A DNA stretch of 64,000 bases from HK1 sp965204915 (GTDB taxonomy: Bacteria > Pseudomonadota > Gammaproteobacteria > HK1): NCBI GenBank assembly GCA_965204915.1, contig OZ242023.1, positions 2,604,001-2,668,000 of the forward strand, read 5' to 3'. A model generated the notes under the pieces. That model made no database searches. It was not told the origin of the DNA and worked only from the letters and a program-made list of their open reading frames with translations. Made by a program: the position numbers and the translations under genes. This document shows positions 42,484 to 50,889 of the stretch, piece by piece. Within the stretch, counting starts at the first letter, position 1. Every line of letters begins with the position of its first letter.

Positions 42484-42580
42484 CGTCGCCGCCGGCCCTT
42501 CCGCCGCAGGCGTCCCCCATCCCCGTCCACCCGCCGGCCGCTTCCGGATTCTTCGGCGCCGGCCGGTATCCGCATCGGCC
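42484..42580. repeat. Copy 1 of a duplicated segment (upstream of the XRE gene)
   Basis: About 95 bases that align to 45533-45632 inside the glycine-zipper gene: CCTTCCGCCGCAGGCGTCCC, CCGGCCGCTTCCGGATTCTT and GGCCGGTATCCGCATC match CCTTCCGCCGCGGGCGTCCC, CCGGCCGCCTCCGGATTCTT and GGCCGGTCGGCATCCGCATC. A piece of that coding sequence seems to have been copied to the regulator's upstream region. Confidence 0.6.
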
Positions 42581-42612
42581 GGCTCGGCCGGTCGGGTGTG
42601 CGGACCACGGAC

Positions 42613-42660
42613 AAATGTCCGAAAATGTCCCGTTGACCGCGGGATCTGAAGCGATATACG
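42613..42660 (+). promoter_or_regulatory. Promoter with AAATGTCC direct repeats upstream of the XRE gene
   Basis: AAATGTCC at 42613-42620 and again at 42623-42630 (10-base period) lie directly before a TTGACC (-35, 42633-42638) and TATACG (-10, 42655-42660) with a 16-base spacer. The same layout occurs at 43915-43961 upstream of the YaaW-like gene. The repeat is a good candidate for the binding site of the XRE protein it precedes, giving autoregulation. Confidence 0.6.
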
Positions 42661-42703
42661 TTGACAATCGTCGCTTGACGTCATTGTTTCCGGAGAGAAA
42701 CGA

Positions 42704-43672
42704 ATGACGGAAATCTCCGAACGCCTCCGATCCATCCGGGAATGCCGGCATCTGAGCCGTGCGCAGCTCGCCCGGGAGTGCGGGCGCAACCGGATCACGG
42801 AACGCCAGATCGCCCGGATCGAATCGGGAACGATCGGGACCCCCCGGCAGAACACGGTGAACGCGCTGGCCGACGGCCTGCGGGTCGAGGTCGGGGAGCT
42901 CACCGGCGACCTTCCGTTTCCCGACTACGTCCGGTCCGGGTCCCGGCCCATGGAGGTCGGCGACACCTTCCCCGTCGGCGGCACGTTCCGTCCGGAGCTG
43001 CGGCTCGCCTTCGACCTGATCCGCCACCGGTATGGCTGGGACGAGCAGCGCGTCATCGCGCTGGCGCCGCTCATGTTCGTGCTGCTGGTCGAGCGCTGCA
43101 TCGGGTGGCAGAAGCAGAGGCTCGCGGACCTGGACGAGCAACTGGAACGCTTCGACCGGCAGATCTCCAGCCGCATCAAGGCCGTCGTCCACCGGGACGA
43201 GGCCCTGAAGGACATCCCCACCGGACAGGACCAGCCCCTTCCCGAGCACTTCCACCGCACGTTCGGGGAGTACCTGCGCGCGCTGGCCGCGGACCTCCCC
43301 CCCGGCGTCGCCGAGCCGATGGTCACGGAGCTGTGGAGCGGCCCCCAGGGGCGCATCTGCGAGGAGTACCTCGACCACCTCACGAACGGCTCGCCTCTCG
43401 CCCGATGGGCACTGGAATACGGCGACGCGCGCCTGGACGACGTCCCGGAGGCGCTGCGCTCCGATGCAGCGAAGGGCGAGCGCGCCAAATGGCTCGAAAG
43501 CCGCCTGAGCGACGGAGCGAAGGCCATGCTGCGGGAGAGGAACGCCCGCGGCCTCCCGGTCGGGCCGCGCTCGATCGGGCAATGGAAGGCGGGGGAGTCT
43601 GGACGGGGAAGAGAGGACGGCCCCGCGCCGGCTACGGAAGACACGGGACTTCCGGGCCGGGACGGCGTGTAG
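42704..43672 (+). CDS. XRE-type transcriptional regulator
   Basis: 322 residues. An N-terminal helix-turn-helix (HLSRAQLARECGRNRITERQ, then IARIESG) at about 18-43 is followed by a long helical region with no recognised domain (RPELRLAFDLIRHRYGW, QISSRIKAVVHRDEALKD). Proteins of this plan often bind a ligand or a partner through the C-terminus. The promoter has tandem AAATGTCC repeats that recur before the next gene, which suggests it regulates itself and the downstream island. ATG at 42704 follows CGGAGAG. Its C-terminal tail (about 290-322) is Gly/Pro-rich and probably disordered. Confidence 0.75.
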   Translation: MTEISERLRSIRECRHLSRAQLARECGRNRITERQIARIESGTIGTPRQNTVNALADGLRVEVGELTGDLPFPDYVRSGSRPMEVGDTFPVGGTFRPELRLAFDLIRHRYGWDEQRVIALAPLMFVLLVERCIGWQKQRLADLDEQLERFDRQISSRIKAVVHRDEALKDIPTGQDQPLPEHFHRTFGEYLRALAADLPPGVAEPMVTELWSGPQGRICEEYLDHLTNGSPLARWALEYGDARLDDVPEALRSDAAKGERAKWLESRLSDGAKAMLRERNARGLPVGPRSIGQWKAGESGRGREDGPAPATEDTGLPGRDGV

Positions 43673-43715
43673 GTCGCGTTCACCGTCGGTGAGGCCAGGC
43701 CACGCGCGCTGCAAG

Positions 43716-43876
43716 CCGTCGTTCCCGCGTGCTCAAGCCGTCATTCCCGCGAAAGCCGTCATTCCCGCGCGCTTGAGCCGTCATTCCCGCGAAAGCGGGA
43801 ATCCAGAGGCTTTTATGGAATCGAAGTGATTCCCGCCCCCGCTTCCGCGAGGACATGCTTTCGCGGGAATGACGGA
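43716..43876. repeat. Cluster of palindromic ATTCCC...GGGAAT repeats
   Basis: Four direct copies of CGTCATTCCCGCG (three of them partial) lie between 43717 and 43804, the last one being complete (ATTCCCGCGAAAGCGGGAAT with CGTC before it and CC after it). An inverted copy (GCTTTCGCGGGAATGACGG) ends near 43876. It is a denser version of the repeat at 17.8 and 44.9 kb and resembles the dRS3 class of dispersed repeats in its ATTCCC(N8)GGGAAT core. No gene. Confidence 0.75.
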
Positions 43877-43914
43877 ACTTCGATTCATGCAACCACCGAG
43901 CGGACACAAGATGC

Positions 43915-43961
43915 AAATGTCTGGAAATGTCCGTTGATCGAGTCGGACGAACGTTCATATC
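43915..43961 (+). promoter_or_regulatory. Promoter with AAATGT direct repeats upstream of the YaaW-like gene
   Basis: AAATGTCT (43915-43922) and AAATGTCC (43925-43932) repeat at 10 bases, then TTGATC (43934-43939) and CATATC (43956-43961) with a 16-base spacer. The spacing and repeat match those before the XRE gene. Downstream lies the gene cluster from 44025 onwards. Confidence 0.55.
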
Positions 43962-44024
43962 GTTGGCTCCCGACGCCGCCCGGTGAAGGACGAGCCGGAC
44001 GGAATACGAGAGGAAGGTGGAAAG

Positions 44025-44906
44025 ATGGCATACCGCAAGGACCCCGACCTGGAATTCCTGGGCAACGTGCCGAGCGCCGATCTCGATGCGCTCGTGCGGA
44101 TCCTGACCGAGGGCAAGGATGGAGACGAGCGCCTGACCGAGGAGCTGACCGCGCACGACAGGTACAAGGAGTCCAGCCCGGATCATCATGCCTATTGGGA
44201 CTTGATCGCGGCCGAGATCCAGTGCTTCGGCGCCAACACGCTGGCGACGCTGTTCAGGGGCGGCGAGGGGGTGTTGTACAGGGAAGTGCTGACCGACGTC
44301 TGCGACAAGATGAAGGTGAACTACAACAGCGGATCGAGCGTCGAGGCCATCGAGCTCCACCTTCTGATGAAGGTCCTGACCGACTCGATGAAGGAGATGA
44401 GCTCCGAGGAGCTGGAGGCGGTCTGCGACGACCTCGACCTCAGCCCGATGCGCTACACGCCCGAAGCGGTCACCATCGCATTGCAAGCGGCGATCCGGTT
44501 CGGGGGCTTCCTTCCCTACAAGATCGCCCTCATCGTGGCGAACGCCGTGGCAAAGGCCCTGATCGGCCGTGGCCTGTCCCTCGTGGCGAATGCCGCGCTG
44601 ACACGACTGATGGGGGCCTTCGCCGGACCGATCGGCTGGACCCTGTCCGCCGCCTGGCTGCTGGCCGACGTCGCCGGCCCAGCCTACCGCATCACCGTCC
44701 CGGCCGTGATCATGGTGGCCTACCTGCGTATGGAGAGCGTGAAGCGGGCAATGGAAGAGAAGAAGCGGAGGAAGAAGGAGAAGAAGCGGCTGAAGAAACG
44801 TCTGAAGAAGCTGGAGAAGAAAAAGGGTCTCGGCCAAGGGGAGCACCACTCTTCCGGAGAAGAGCCCGATACCGTCCGTCATTCCCGCGAAAGCGGGAAT
44901 CCATAG
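44025..44906 (+). CDS. YaaW-family (UPF0174) protein
   Basis: 293 residues. Resembles E. coli YaaW over its length: LEFLGNVPSADLDALVRILT, HHAYWDLIAAEIQCFGANTL, REVLTDVCDKMKV, and a hydrophobic segment near 205-240 (GPIGWTLSAAWLLADVAG, then AYRITVPAVIMVAYLRMESV). Function is unknown in the family; such proteins often accompany stress or accessory genes. The C-terminus is Lys-rich (KKRRKKEKKRLKKRLKKLEK) and the last 12 residues come from a dispersed palindromic repeat (positions 44877-44906) that also supplies the stop. ATG at 44025 follows AGGAAGGTGG. A matched AAATGT promoter lies upstream. Confidence 0.7.
   Translation: MAYRKDPDLEFLGNVPSADLDALVRILTEGKDGDERLTEELTAHDRYKESSPDHHAYWDLIAAEIQCFGANTLATLFRGGEGVLYREVLTDVCDKMKVNYNSGSSVEAIELHLLMKVLTDSMKEMSSEELEAVCDDLDLSPMRYTPEAVTIALQAAIRFGGFLPYKIALIVANAVAKALIGRGLSLVANAALTRLMGAFAGPIGWTLSAAWLLADVAGPAYRITVPAVIMVAYLRMESVKRAMEEKKRRKKEKKRLKKRLKKLEKKKGLGQGEHHSSGEEPDTVRHSRESGNP
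44877..44906. repeat. Palindromic repeat forming the end of the YaaW-like gene
   Basis: CGTCATTCCCGCG followed by AAAGCGGGAATCCATAG. The repeat encodes the last 10-11 residues (RHSRESGNP-type ending) and the TAG stop. The insertion of such a repeat therefore fixed the C-terminus. Confidence 0.7.
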
Positions 44907-45023
44907 ACCTCATGATCGAAAACACCGACCGTTTCATTTCCATTACATACCGAGGGAAGGGCTCCCGCACGTAGCAGGAGCCGTCCAAACGATGAAACAC
45001 ACCCACCCAAGGAGGATTGAGAC

Positions 45024-46334
45024 ATGCCTTTCCCCGTAATCCCCGTCGTCGTCGCCAGCGGCATCACCGCCCTCGTCACGTATGTGGGCGTCAGGATGGC
45101 CATGGACGAGAAGTGCGAGCATCCCCATGACGACACCAAGCGCCTCGACGAGACCGCCCGCGAGGACGAAGACGCCCGGGAGACGTTCTACAAGGCGCGT
45201 CGGCTCCTCGAAGCGCGCCGCGAGAAGACCCAAGGCAAGCTGGAATCGCTGGGCCGGCAGAAGGCGGTCACGTTCGAGAGCGCGCTGATCCCCTTCGAGG
45301 AGACGTTCTCGCGGATCAGGAATGTCGATCTCGGCGATGCGGACCTCCCACCGGTCCCCGCGGAGGTGGTCCGGGGGGTCGCCCCGGGGTCGGCGAAGAT
45401 CCGCCGGATCACGGCGCACATGGCGGAAGTCGTGGCGGGCGGCGTAGACGCGCTCGGCCCCGACGCCCTCGCCGCCCTCGCCGCCTGCGGCAGCGCCGGC
45501 GTATGCGTCTCCGCCTCCGGCGGCCCGTCCGCCGCCGCCACCGGGCCTTCCGCCGCGGGCGTCCCCCCATCCTCGTCCATCCGCCCGGCCGCCTCCGGAT
45601 TCTTCGCCACGGGCCGGTCGGCATCCGCATCCGCATCCGCATCCGCATCCGCATCCGCCGGTTCGGCCGCCACTGCGCCTTCCGATGCAGACGCATCCGC
45701 CTCCGCATCTGCCGACCCGTCCGCCATCGTGCCTTCCGGCGAAGACGCCCCCGCCTCCGTATCTGCCGACCCATCCGCCGCCGCGCCCTCCGATGCAGAC
45801 GCCCCCGCTCCCGCATCCGGCGGCCCGGCCACCGCCGCGCCTTCCGGCTTGGCAGCCGGCAACGCCACCCTGGCTTGGCTCCGTGGCGGCGCCTTGCCGC
45901 CGGGGGACGGGAGCACGGTCATCCTCGGCGGCGTGGCCGCCGCGCCGGTGCTGCTCGTGAGCGGATTCATGCTGTCCTCGCGGGCCGGCGAGGAGGCGAT
46001 GGAGCGGGCCCTGTCGAACCTGCTCGATGCGGAGGCCGCCGCCCGCGCCGTCGGCCGCAAGGCCACCGAGGTACGGAAAGCCCTGACGCGGCTGCAGGAA
46101 GGTCGTCTTGCCGCCGACCTCACCGCCCTGCGGGACCTCGTCTCGGCCAATGACGACTACCGCACCTACAGCCGCCCGCAGAAGGCGCTGGTCGGCCGTG
46201 CCGCCTCTCTGGCGAAGGCGGCCAGGGACGTGGCCGAGGCGCCGCTCCTGGGCAAGGACGGCGGAATCCCGGACGCCCTCCGGCAGGAACTCAAGAAGGC
46301 GAAGAAGGTCCTCATGGCGCTCGACGCGGCGTGA
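45024..46334 (+). CDS. Membrane protein with alanine/serine repeat linker and glycine-zipper helix
   Basis: 436 residues. One N-terminal helix (VIPVVVASGITALVTYVGV), then a charged coiled-coil segment to about residue 130. A long low-complexity linker rich in Ala/Ser/Asp/Pro follows (ASASASASASAS at about 190-205 and PSDADA-type units to about 285). A hydrophobic, Gly-rich segment (GSTVILGGVAAAPVLLVSG) comes near residue 300, then a helical tail. The Ala/Ser run is encoded by repeats of TCCGCA at 45625-45660. This plan fits a tethered, membrane-inserting or scaffold protein. No family is recognised. It follows the YaaW-like gene and precedes a related two-part protein. Confidence 0.55.
   Translation: MPFPVIPVVVASGITALVTYVGVRMAMDEKCEHPHDDTKRLDETAREDEDARETFYKARRLLEARREKTQGKLESLGRQKAVTFESALIPFEETFSRIRNVDLGDADLPPVPAEVVRGVAPGSAKIRRITAHMAEVVAGGVDALGPDALAALAACGSAGVCVSASGGPSAAATGPSAAGVPPSSSIRPAASGFFATGRSASASASASASASAGSAATAPSDADASASASADPSAIVPSGEDAPASVSADPSAAAPSDADAPAPASGGPATAAPSGLAAGNATLAWLRGGALPPGDGSTVILGGVAAAPVLLVSGFMLSSRAGEEAMERALSNLLDAEAAARAVGRKATEVRKALTRLQEGRLAADLTALRDLVSANDDYRTYSRPQKALVGRAASLAKAARDVAEAPLLGKDGGIPDALRQELKKAKKVLMALDAA
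45533..45632. repeat. Copy 2 of the duplicated segment, inside the glycine-zipper gene
   Basis: Partner of the 42484-42580 segment; here it lies within coding sequence that encodes the Ala/Ser/Pro linker. Confidence 0.6.
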
Positions 46335-46796
46335 CGACATGACGCCGTGACGGCGTAACCGTGTACGGCGTGATTTTCCGCCGTCCGCGCGGCAGGGAGA
46401 GGGTCGGGGCCGGCCGTTGGCACATCGCCGGTGCCGGCTCTTCCCGTTGCCGTTGCCGACGCCCCAACCCGGCATAGCCGGAACCAAACGCCGGCTGACG
46501 GAAAAATCTTCGTCGTTTTGTCGAAGACTTCACGGGCAAGAGACTACCGCGCGCGTCTCCACCGGATCTCGACCCCGGGAGAGCGTGCTATCTTGACCAG
46601 GAGTTTCCTCCAAGGGTTCGGAGATTCGGTGGGGCGGTGGAGCACTCGGGCGCCGGGTGCGAGGGGCAAAGCCTCGTAGATCCCCTTCACGTGCAGCTTC
46701 AGGAGTGAGCGGAAGTTGCTGTATCCTGGCCCGGCGGTTCCCGCCTCCCGGAGCCGCCGGATCGTGCCCGCGAGACGACAGAGGAGGAGCGTCGCC
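46335..46796. other. Intergenic region, 460 bases, no gene recognised
   Basis: Between the glycine-zipper gene and the nuclease-like gene. It has no palindromic repeats and no clear promoter. The next start has GAGGAGGAGC upstream, so the gene is translated well if transcribed from further upstream. Confidence 0.35.
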
Positions 46797-48500
46797 ATGC
46801 CGGACCGCATATCGGCTCCAACCCCGGACCCTTCCGCGCCATTTGGCGATGCCCCCGGCGCCGTTCCCACCGCACTCCCCCCGTTCACCGGCAGCGGGCC
46901 ACGTCCCCGGCCCGCCGCCGATGCCCTCGATACCCTCGAGACCCCGCCGGTCGTGAAAGACGAACCGGGCGGCGGGAGCGCCGACCCGGCGCCGGCGAGT
47001 GACGAGGCGCTGGCCGACCGGACCGCGGAAGACATCTTCGGCAGCGAGGACAACGCCCGCAACACCGCGGGACTGATCACGAGCTTCGTCTCGTCCTGGG
47101 AGCGGCACAAGCACGAGAAGACGCCCGCCGTCTGGCTGGCGGACGAGTTCAGGCGGTATCCCGACCTCTGGACCGGCGAGGAGGAGATCGTATCGACCGC
47201 GAACGAGATCGTCGCCGGCGTCGAACAGGCCAACGCGAACAAGGCATCCCTCCACGCCCACCTGGACGCGGGAAAGAGCAAGGCGAGCTGGCTCGCCGGG
47301 AAGATCGAGCAGGGCGCGGCAGCGGCGGGAGCCGCCAAAGTCGGCGACTACGCCGCCGGTATCGACAAGGCGCTCAAGACCGCCAACGACCAGATGCTCG
47401 AAGCCGTCTCGACCCAGAGCGGCGCCGTCAACAGGATCCCGAACCTGGACGGGTTCATCGCCGAGCAGCACCACGCCGACACCTTCAACCTGGATGCGGC
47501 AGCGAAAGGCAGCCCGCTGCGGGCCGAGGTCCTCGGGAGCCAGGGCAAGAACTCCGTGGACGTCGTCATCAAGGACGGCGACGGCAACATCGTCCGCCAG
47601 TACCAGTCGAAATACGGACAGGATGCCGAGGCGACGCGGAAGCTGTTCGAGAAAGGCGACTACCAGGAACAAGAAAGGCTCGTTCCTTCCGGCCAGGAAG
47701 GCGATGTCCCAGGATCGACCGACCGACTTGAAGTGGACGGCGTGCACTCCAAGCCGCTGACCAAGGATGAGGCGAAGCTGCGGCAAGAGCAGGCCCAACA
47801 GGAGCAGGAGATCCGGCAATACGAGTGGAACGAGGTCAACCGCATCGAGATCGCCAAGTCGATCGGCAAGCAGGCGCTGGTGGGCGCGGCCATCGCCTGC
47901 GGCTTCCAGGGCGCCCGCATCCTGGGCCGCCGGGTATGGAACTTCCTGCGCGGGAAGGAGAATCCACCCGCGAGCGAAGACCTCCGGGAGTTCTTCGAGA
48001 GCTCGGTCAAGAGCGCGGGACACATTGGCGCGCAGACGGCGGTCAGCGGTGCGGTCTTGGTCGCCGCCAGGAGCGGCTGGATCAATTTGCTGAAATACAC
48101 CCCGGCAAGTACAATCGCCGGTATCGTCCATGTGGGGATGGAGAACGCCAAGGTATTGTGGAAATTCGCCAAGGGCGAGCTGAACGGCGTGGAAGCACTG
48201 GACGCCATGGGCAACTGCAGAGCAAGCGCCATCGGCGGCCTCGCGGGTGCGGGGAAGGGCACAGTCATGGGCGCGAAATTGGGTCTTGTGCTCGGACCGC
48301 CCGGTGCTATGATTGGCGGGTTCGTCGGCGGGGTAGTCGGCGGCTTGGCGGGGAGCAAGATCGGCGAGGCCGTGTACGAAGTTCGCAAGGCCATCGTCAA
48401 GACGGCTGCGAAGGTCGTGAAGAGTGCGTTTGAAGGGACGGTGGAGGTCGTCAAGAACGTGGGGCGAGCATTGAATCCGCGGAATTGGCTCTCGTGGTAG
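46797..48500 (+). CDS. Two-part protein: nuclease-like segment and glycine-zipper membrane domain
   Basis: 567 residues. N-terminal 60 residues are Pro-rich and disordered. A central region at about 205-300 carries LDGFIAEQHHADTF, then NSVDVVIKDGDG and VRQYQSKYGQD: an Asp on one strand followed by a QxK on the next, as in Mrr-type and other PD-(D/E)XK nucleases. A basic helical stretch (TKDEAKLRQEQAQQEQEI) follows. The C-terminus has several membrane-helix-like, Gly-rich segments (KGTVMGAKLGLVLG, then GAMIGGFVGGVVGGLAG) near 484-520. The combination is that of an effector with a membrane anchor. GAGGAGGAGC precedes the ATG. No catalytic activity is proven. Confidence 0.6.
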   Translation: MPDRISAPTPDPSAPFGDAPGAVPTALPPFTGSGPRPRPAADALDTLETPPVVKDEPGGGSADPAPASDEALADRTAEDIFGSEDNARNTAGLITSFVSSWERHKHEKTPAVWLADEFRRYPDLWTGEEEIVSTANEIVAGVEQANANKASLHAHLDAGKSKASWLAGKIEQGAAAAGAAKVGDYAAGIDKALKTANDQMLEAVSTQSGAVNRIPNLDGFIAEQHHADTFNLDAAAKGSPLRAEVLGSQGKNSVDVVIKDGDGNIVRQYQSKYGQDAEATRKLFEKGDYQEQERLVPSGQEGDVPGSTDRLEVDGVHSKPLTKDEAKLRQEQAQQEQEIRQYEWNEVNRIEIAKSIGKQALVGAAIACGFQGARILGRRVWNFLRGKENPPASEDLREFFESSVKSAGHIGAQTAVSGAVLVAARSGWINLLKYTPASTIAGIVHVGMENAKVLWKFAKGELNGVEALDAMGNCRASAIGGLAGAGKGTVMGAKLGLVLGPPGAMIGGFVGGVVGGLAGSKIGEAVYEVRKAIVKTAAKVVKSAFEGTVEVVKNVGRALNPRNWLSW

Positions 48501-48544
48501 AGGCCGGATTCGTCATATCCATTCATCAAAAGGGAGTATGTGTC

Positions 48545-49189
48545 ATGAGCATCTACATGTCACAGGGCACCATAAGAATACGTTGTGATATCGACGCTGC
48601 TGACGAAAGCGGCCGTAAAGCGACGATTTATTTTGTTCCTGAGGATGATTATTCCATCAAACACAGGAACGAAAAGTATGCTGTTTTTGTGCCGCAATCC
48701 TGCGACTGTCCAAAACAGTCCTGCGATTGCAAATCACAGCCCTGCAAACCTGCCATTATCAGGAAATACAATCCTGACAAGGACAATTGGATCGAGATAC
48801 ATGTGGCCGACGAAATAAATTGTATGGCTGTCATATCTGACGCTGCTACGCATCAGAAGAAAGTGCAGATCCAGGTGAAGGTGAAAGAGACGTTAAAGGA
48901 AGGAGTAAGAGTTGCGGAGGCTGCGGGGAAGACTGCGGAGGCTGCAAGGAAGACTGCGGAGGCTGCAAGGAAGACTGCGGAGGCTGCGGAGGCTGCGGAG
49001 GCTGTAGAGAAGGCTGTGGAGGCTGCGGGGAAGGATGTGGAGGCTGCGGGGAAGGCTGTGGAGGCTGTAGAGAAGGCTGTGGAGGCTGCGGGGAAGGATG
49101 TGGAGGCTGCGGGGAAGGCTGTGGAGGCTGCTGTAAATAAATGGGAATGGTTCTTGACCCTCACCAGCATCACAGTACCTGCCAAATGA
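48545..49189 (+). CDS. Coiled-coil protein with N-terminal Cys cluster and alanine-rich heptads
   Basis: 214 residues. The N-terminal half is a compact beta-rich domain with a Cys-rich knot (CDCPKQSCDCKSQPC at about 58-72), perhaps metal binding. The C-terminal half, from about residue 115, is a long Ala/Glu/Lys coiled coil made of near-identical units (AAGKTAEA, AARKTAEA and AAGKDVEA types) encoded by repeated 12- and 63-base DNA blocks. Base composition is clearly less GC-rich than in the surroundings, suggesting recent arrival. The stop overlaps the next gene's ATG (ATGA at 49186-49189), so the pair is translationally coupled. AAGGGAGT lies before the ATG. Confidence 0.6.
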   Translation: MSIYMSQGTIRIRCDIDAADESGRKATIYFVPEDDYSIKHRNEKYAVFVPQSCDCPKQSCDCKSQPCKPAIIRKYNPDKDNWIEIHVADEINCMAVISDAATHQKKVQIQVKVKETLKEGVRVAEAAGKTAEAARKTAEAARKTAEAAEAAEAVEKAVEAAGKDVEAAGKAVEAVEKAVEAAGKDVEAAGKAVEAAVNKWEWFLTLTSITVPAK

Positions 49190-50889
49190 CCCACACTCGA
49201 CGCACCGTCGTATTCTGGGGCGCCGGCGCGACGGCTAGCCTCGGAATGCGAGTAACCGGAGACCAACCAAAGTTCCTCGGTAGACTCGCGTCCGTGCAGG
49301 AAGATACTCAGAAGAAATCTTTGCGCCAGCGCGTTTGCGACGCTTTGTATAGTAGTGCCGTTGAACCATGGATTTCGGCGCTCAGTGATCTACTGATCAT
49401 TCTGGGAGACGAGGCGAAGGGAGGGGGTTCTATCGCCTCCGTCACCGCGAACCAGAAAGATGCCATGCGTCGTAACTGGTGTTCCAGCGCCTGCGAAGAT
49501 GAAATTCAGGCTCGAGTTGTCGAATTGCGCACATTGTATGATTGGCCTGCCCTGAAGGACGTGATCGGAGTCTGTCCTAAACAGGAAGACAATTTCTTCA
49601 ATCTTTCCGATCTGTTCAACATTCTGGACATGCATGGTCAGAGCGGCCATGGATTCCGCGTGAAAGAAGGGGAGTTTCTGACGCCGCAACGGGTGTTGGG
49701 CGCGCGCAACGCTCTGAAGATGCTGCTGCAAACGATGTTCTACATCGACTGGCACTACGGACGAGAGGCAAAGAGAGAAGATCTGGAACGCCACTATGAC
49801 TTCGCCATTGCGCTGGGACGGCGTATGCAGCGACGGGGGCTGGAATTGGCTGGAAGCAATACCTCCTTCGATGAGCGGGAGTTTTATATGGGCGACGTCA
49901 GCTTCGCCTGTTTTAACTGGGATCCGATCGCCCTTTGGTGCCAATTCGTCGCGAATCGCAATCTGAACAGAAGCCCGAGTGTGCCACATGTCGGCTGTCC
50001 CGCCTGCAAGCTGCAAATCTTCCATGATCTCGGCCATTTCGTGGCCGGACCCCGTGTCGAGGATGACAAAGGTCGGAGTACGAAGACACCGTGGCACCCT
50101 ATGAACGAATCGTCGGCGCTACGGTTGAACGATCCCGATCATGGTTCCAGCGACCGCATCCGAATCAATAAATTCCTTCTTCCTCATGGCTGCCTGTGGT
50201 GGCGTGAATGCCCCAATTGCGGAAAGCTGTCATCCTACATGGGTGATACATGGGTGTGGGATTCACCCACCCTGGTTCCGCCGCCGCCGCTCAAGGCATT
50301 CGTGCAGGATGTGGAGTTTCGGCCGCGAGACAAAAAACAAGAAGGCGAAAAACCAGAACGCGAGGCTTGGGAAAAAGGCGAAGTAGACGCTCGCGCCTGC
50401 GTTCACTGCGAAACGTTGACCTACGCGCATCATACCCAGATGATAATGCAAAGCAATTTCAAGAGTCCACCGCCTCCATTCCTGGACGAGATCAAGCGTG
50501 ATTTGCGCATTGCAGTTCAGGAGGCCGGCCACATCGTGCTCATGGGCTATACCCTGCCACCGGATGACGTGGACTATCGCGCCTTTTTCGCCGCCCGGCG
50601 TCGTCGCGATCCCAAGAAACCCGTGAGATGCAGCGTAGTCGTCGGGAGGGATAACAATCCCCAATGGTTCGGCCCGTCGGAATTGGATGCCAAGCTGGAG
50701 GATATGAAGAAGGCGGGTATAGAGAAAGGAGACGCACCGCGCAGCACTCTGGAAGCCGCACGTGACCTGTTCGGAAAAGATAACGTCCGCTTCTACGGTG
50801 GCGGCATTCCCAACGTATTTCTCGACGGAGGCAGGGTGACGGATTCCGCCGTGGACAATCTGCTGACTTGGGAGAACGGGGAACTCTGA
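49186..50889 (+). CDS. SIR2-like NAD-binding protein with three zinc-finger-like Cys pairs
   Basis: 567 residues. The N-terminus VVFWGAGATASLGM is a Rossmann-type GAGA...G NAD site; an SFACFNWDP motif near residue 240 corresponds to the Asn/Asp of SIR2 proteins; HIVLMGYTLPPDDVDYRAFF near 447-466 is the typical SIR2-like end strand. CPAC (about 270), CPNC (about 341) and CVHC (about 404) could form zinc sites, unusual in bacterial SIR2-like effectors. SIR2-like proteins in defence islands often hydrolyse NAD when triggered. It is coupled to its upstream (ATGA) and downstream (TGATG) neighbours. Confidence 0.7.
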   Translation: MTHTRRTVVFWGAGATASLGMRVTGDQPKFLGRLASVQEDTQKKSLRQRVCDALYSSAVEPWISALSDLLIILGDEAKGGGSIASVTANQKDAMRRNWCSSACEDEIQARVVELRTLYDWPALKDVIGVCPKQEDNFFNLSDLFNILDMHGQSGHGFRVKEGEFLTPQRVLGARNALKMLLQTMFYIDWHYGREAKREDLERHYDFAIALGRRMQRRGLELAGSNTSFDEREFYMGDVSFACFNWDPIALWCQFVANRNLNRSPSVPHVGCPACKLQIFHDLGHFVAGPRVEDDKGRSTKTPWHPMNESSALRLNDPDHGSSDRIRINKFLLPHGCLWWRECPNCGKLSSYMGDTWVWDSPTLVPPPPLKAFVQDVEFRPRDKKQEGEKPEREAWEKGEVDARACVHCETLTYAHHTQMIMQSNFKSPPPPFLDEIKRDLRIAVQEAGHIVLMGYTLPPDDVDYRAFFAARRRRDPKKPVRCSVVVGRDNNPQWFGPSELDAKLEDMKKAGIEKGDAPRSTLEAARDLFGKDNVRFYGGGIPNVFLDGGRVTDSAVDNLLTWENGEL

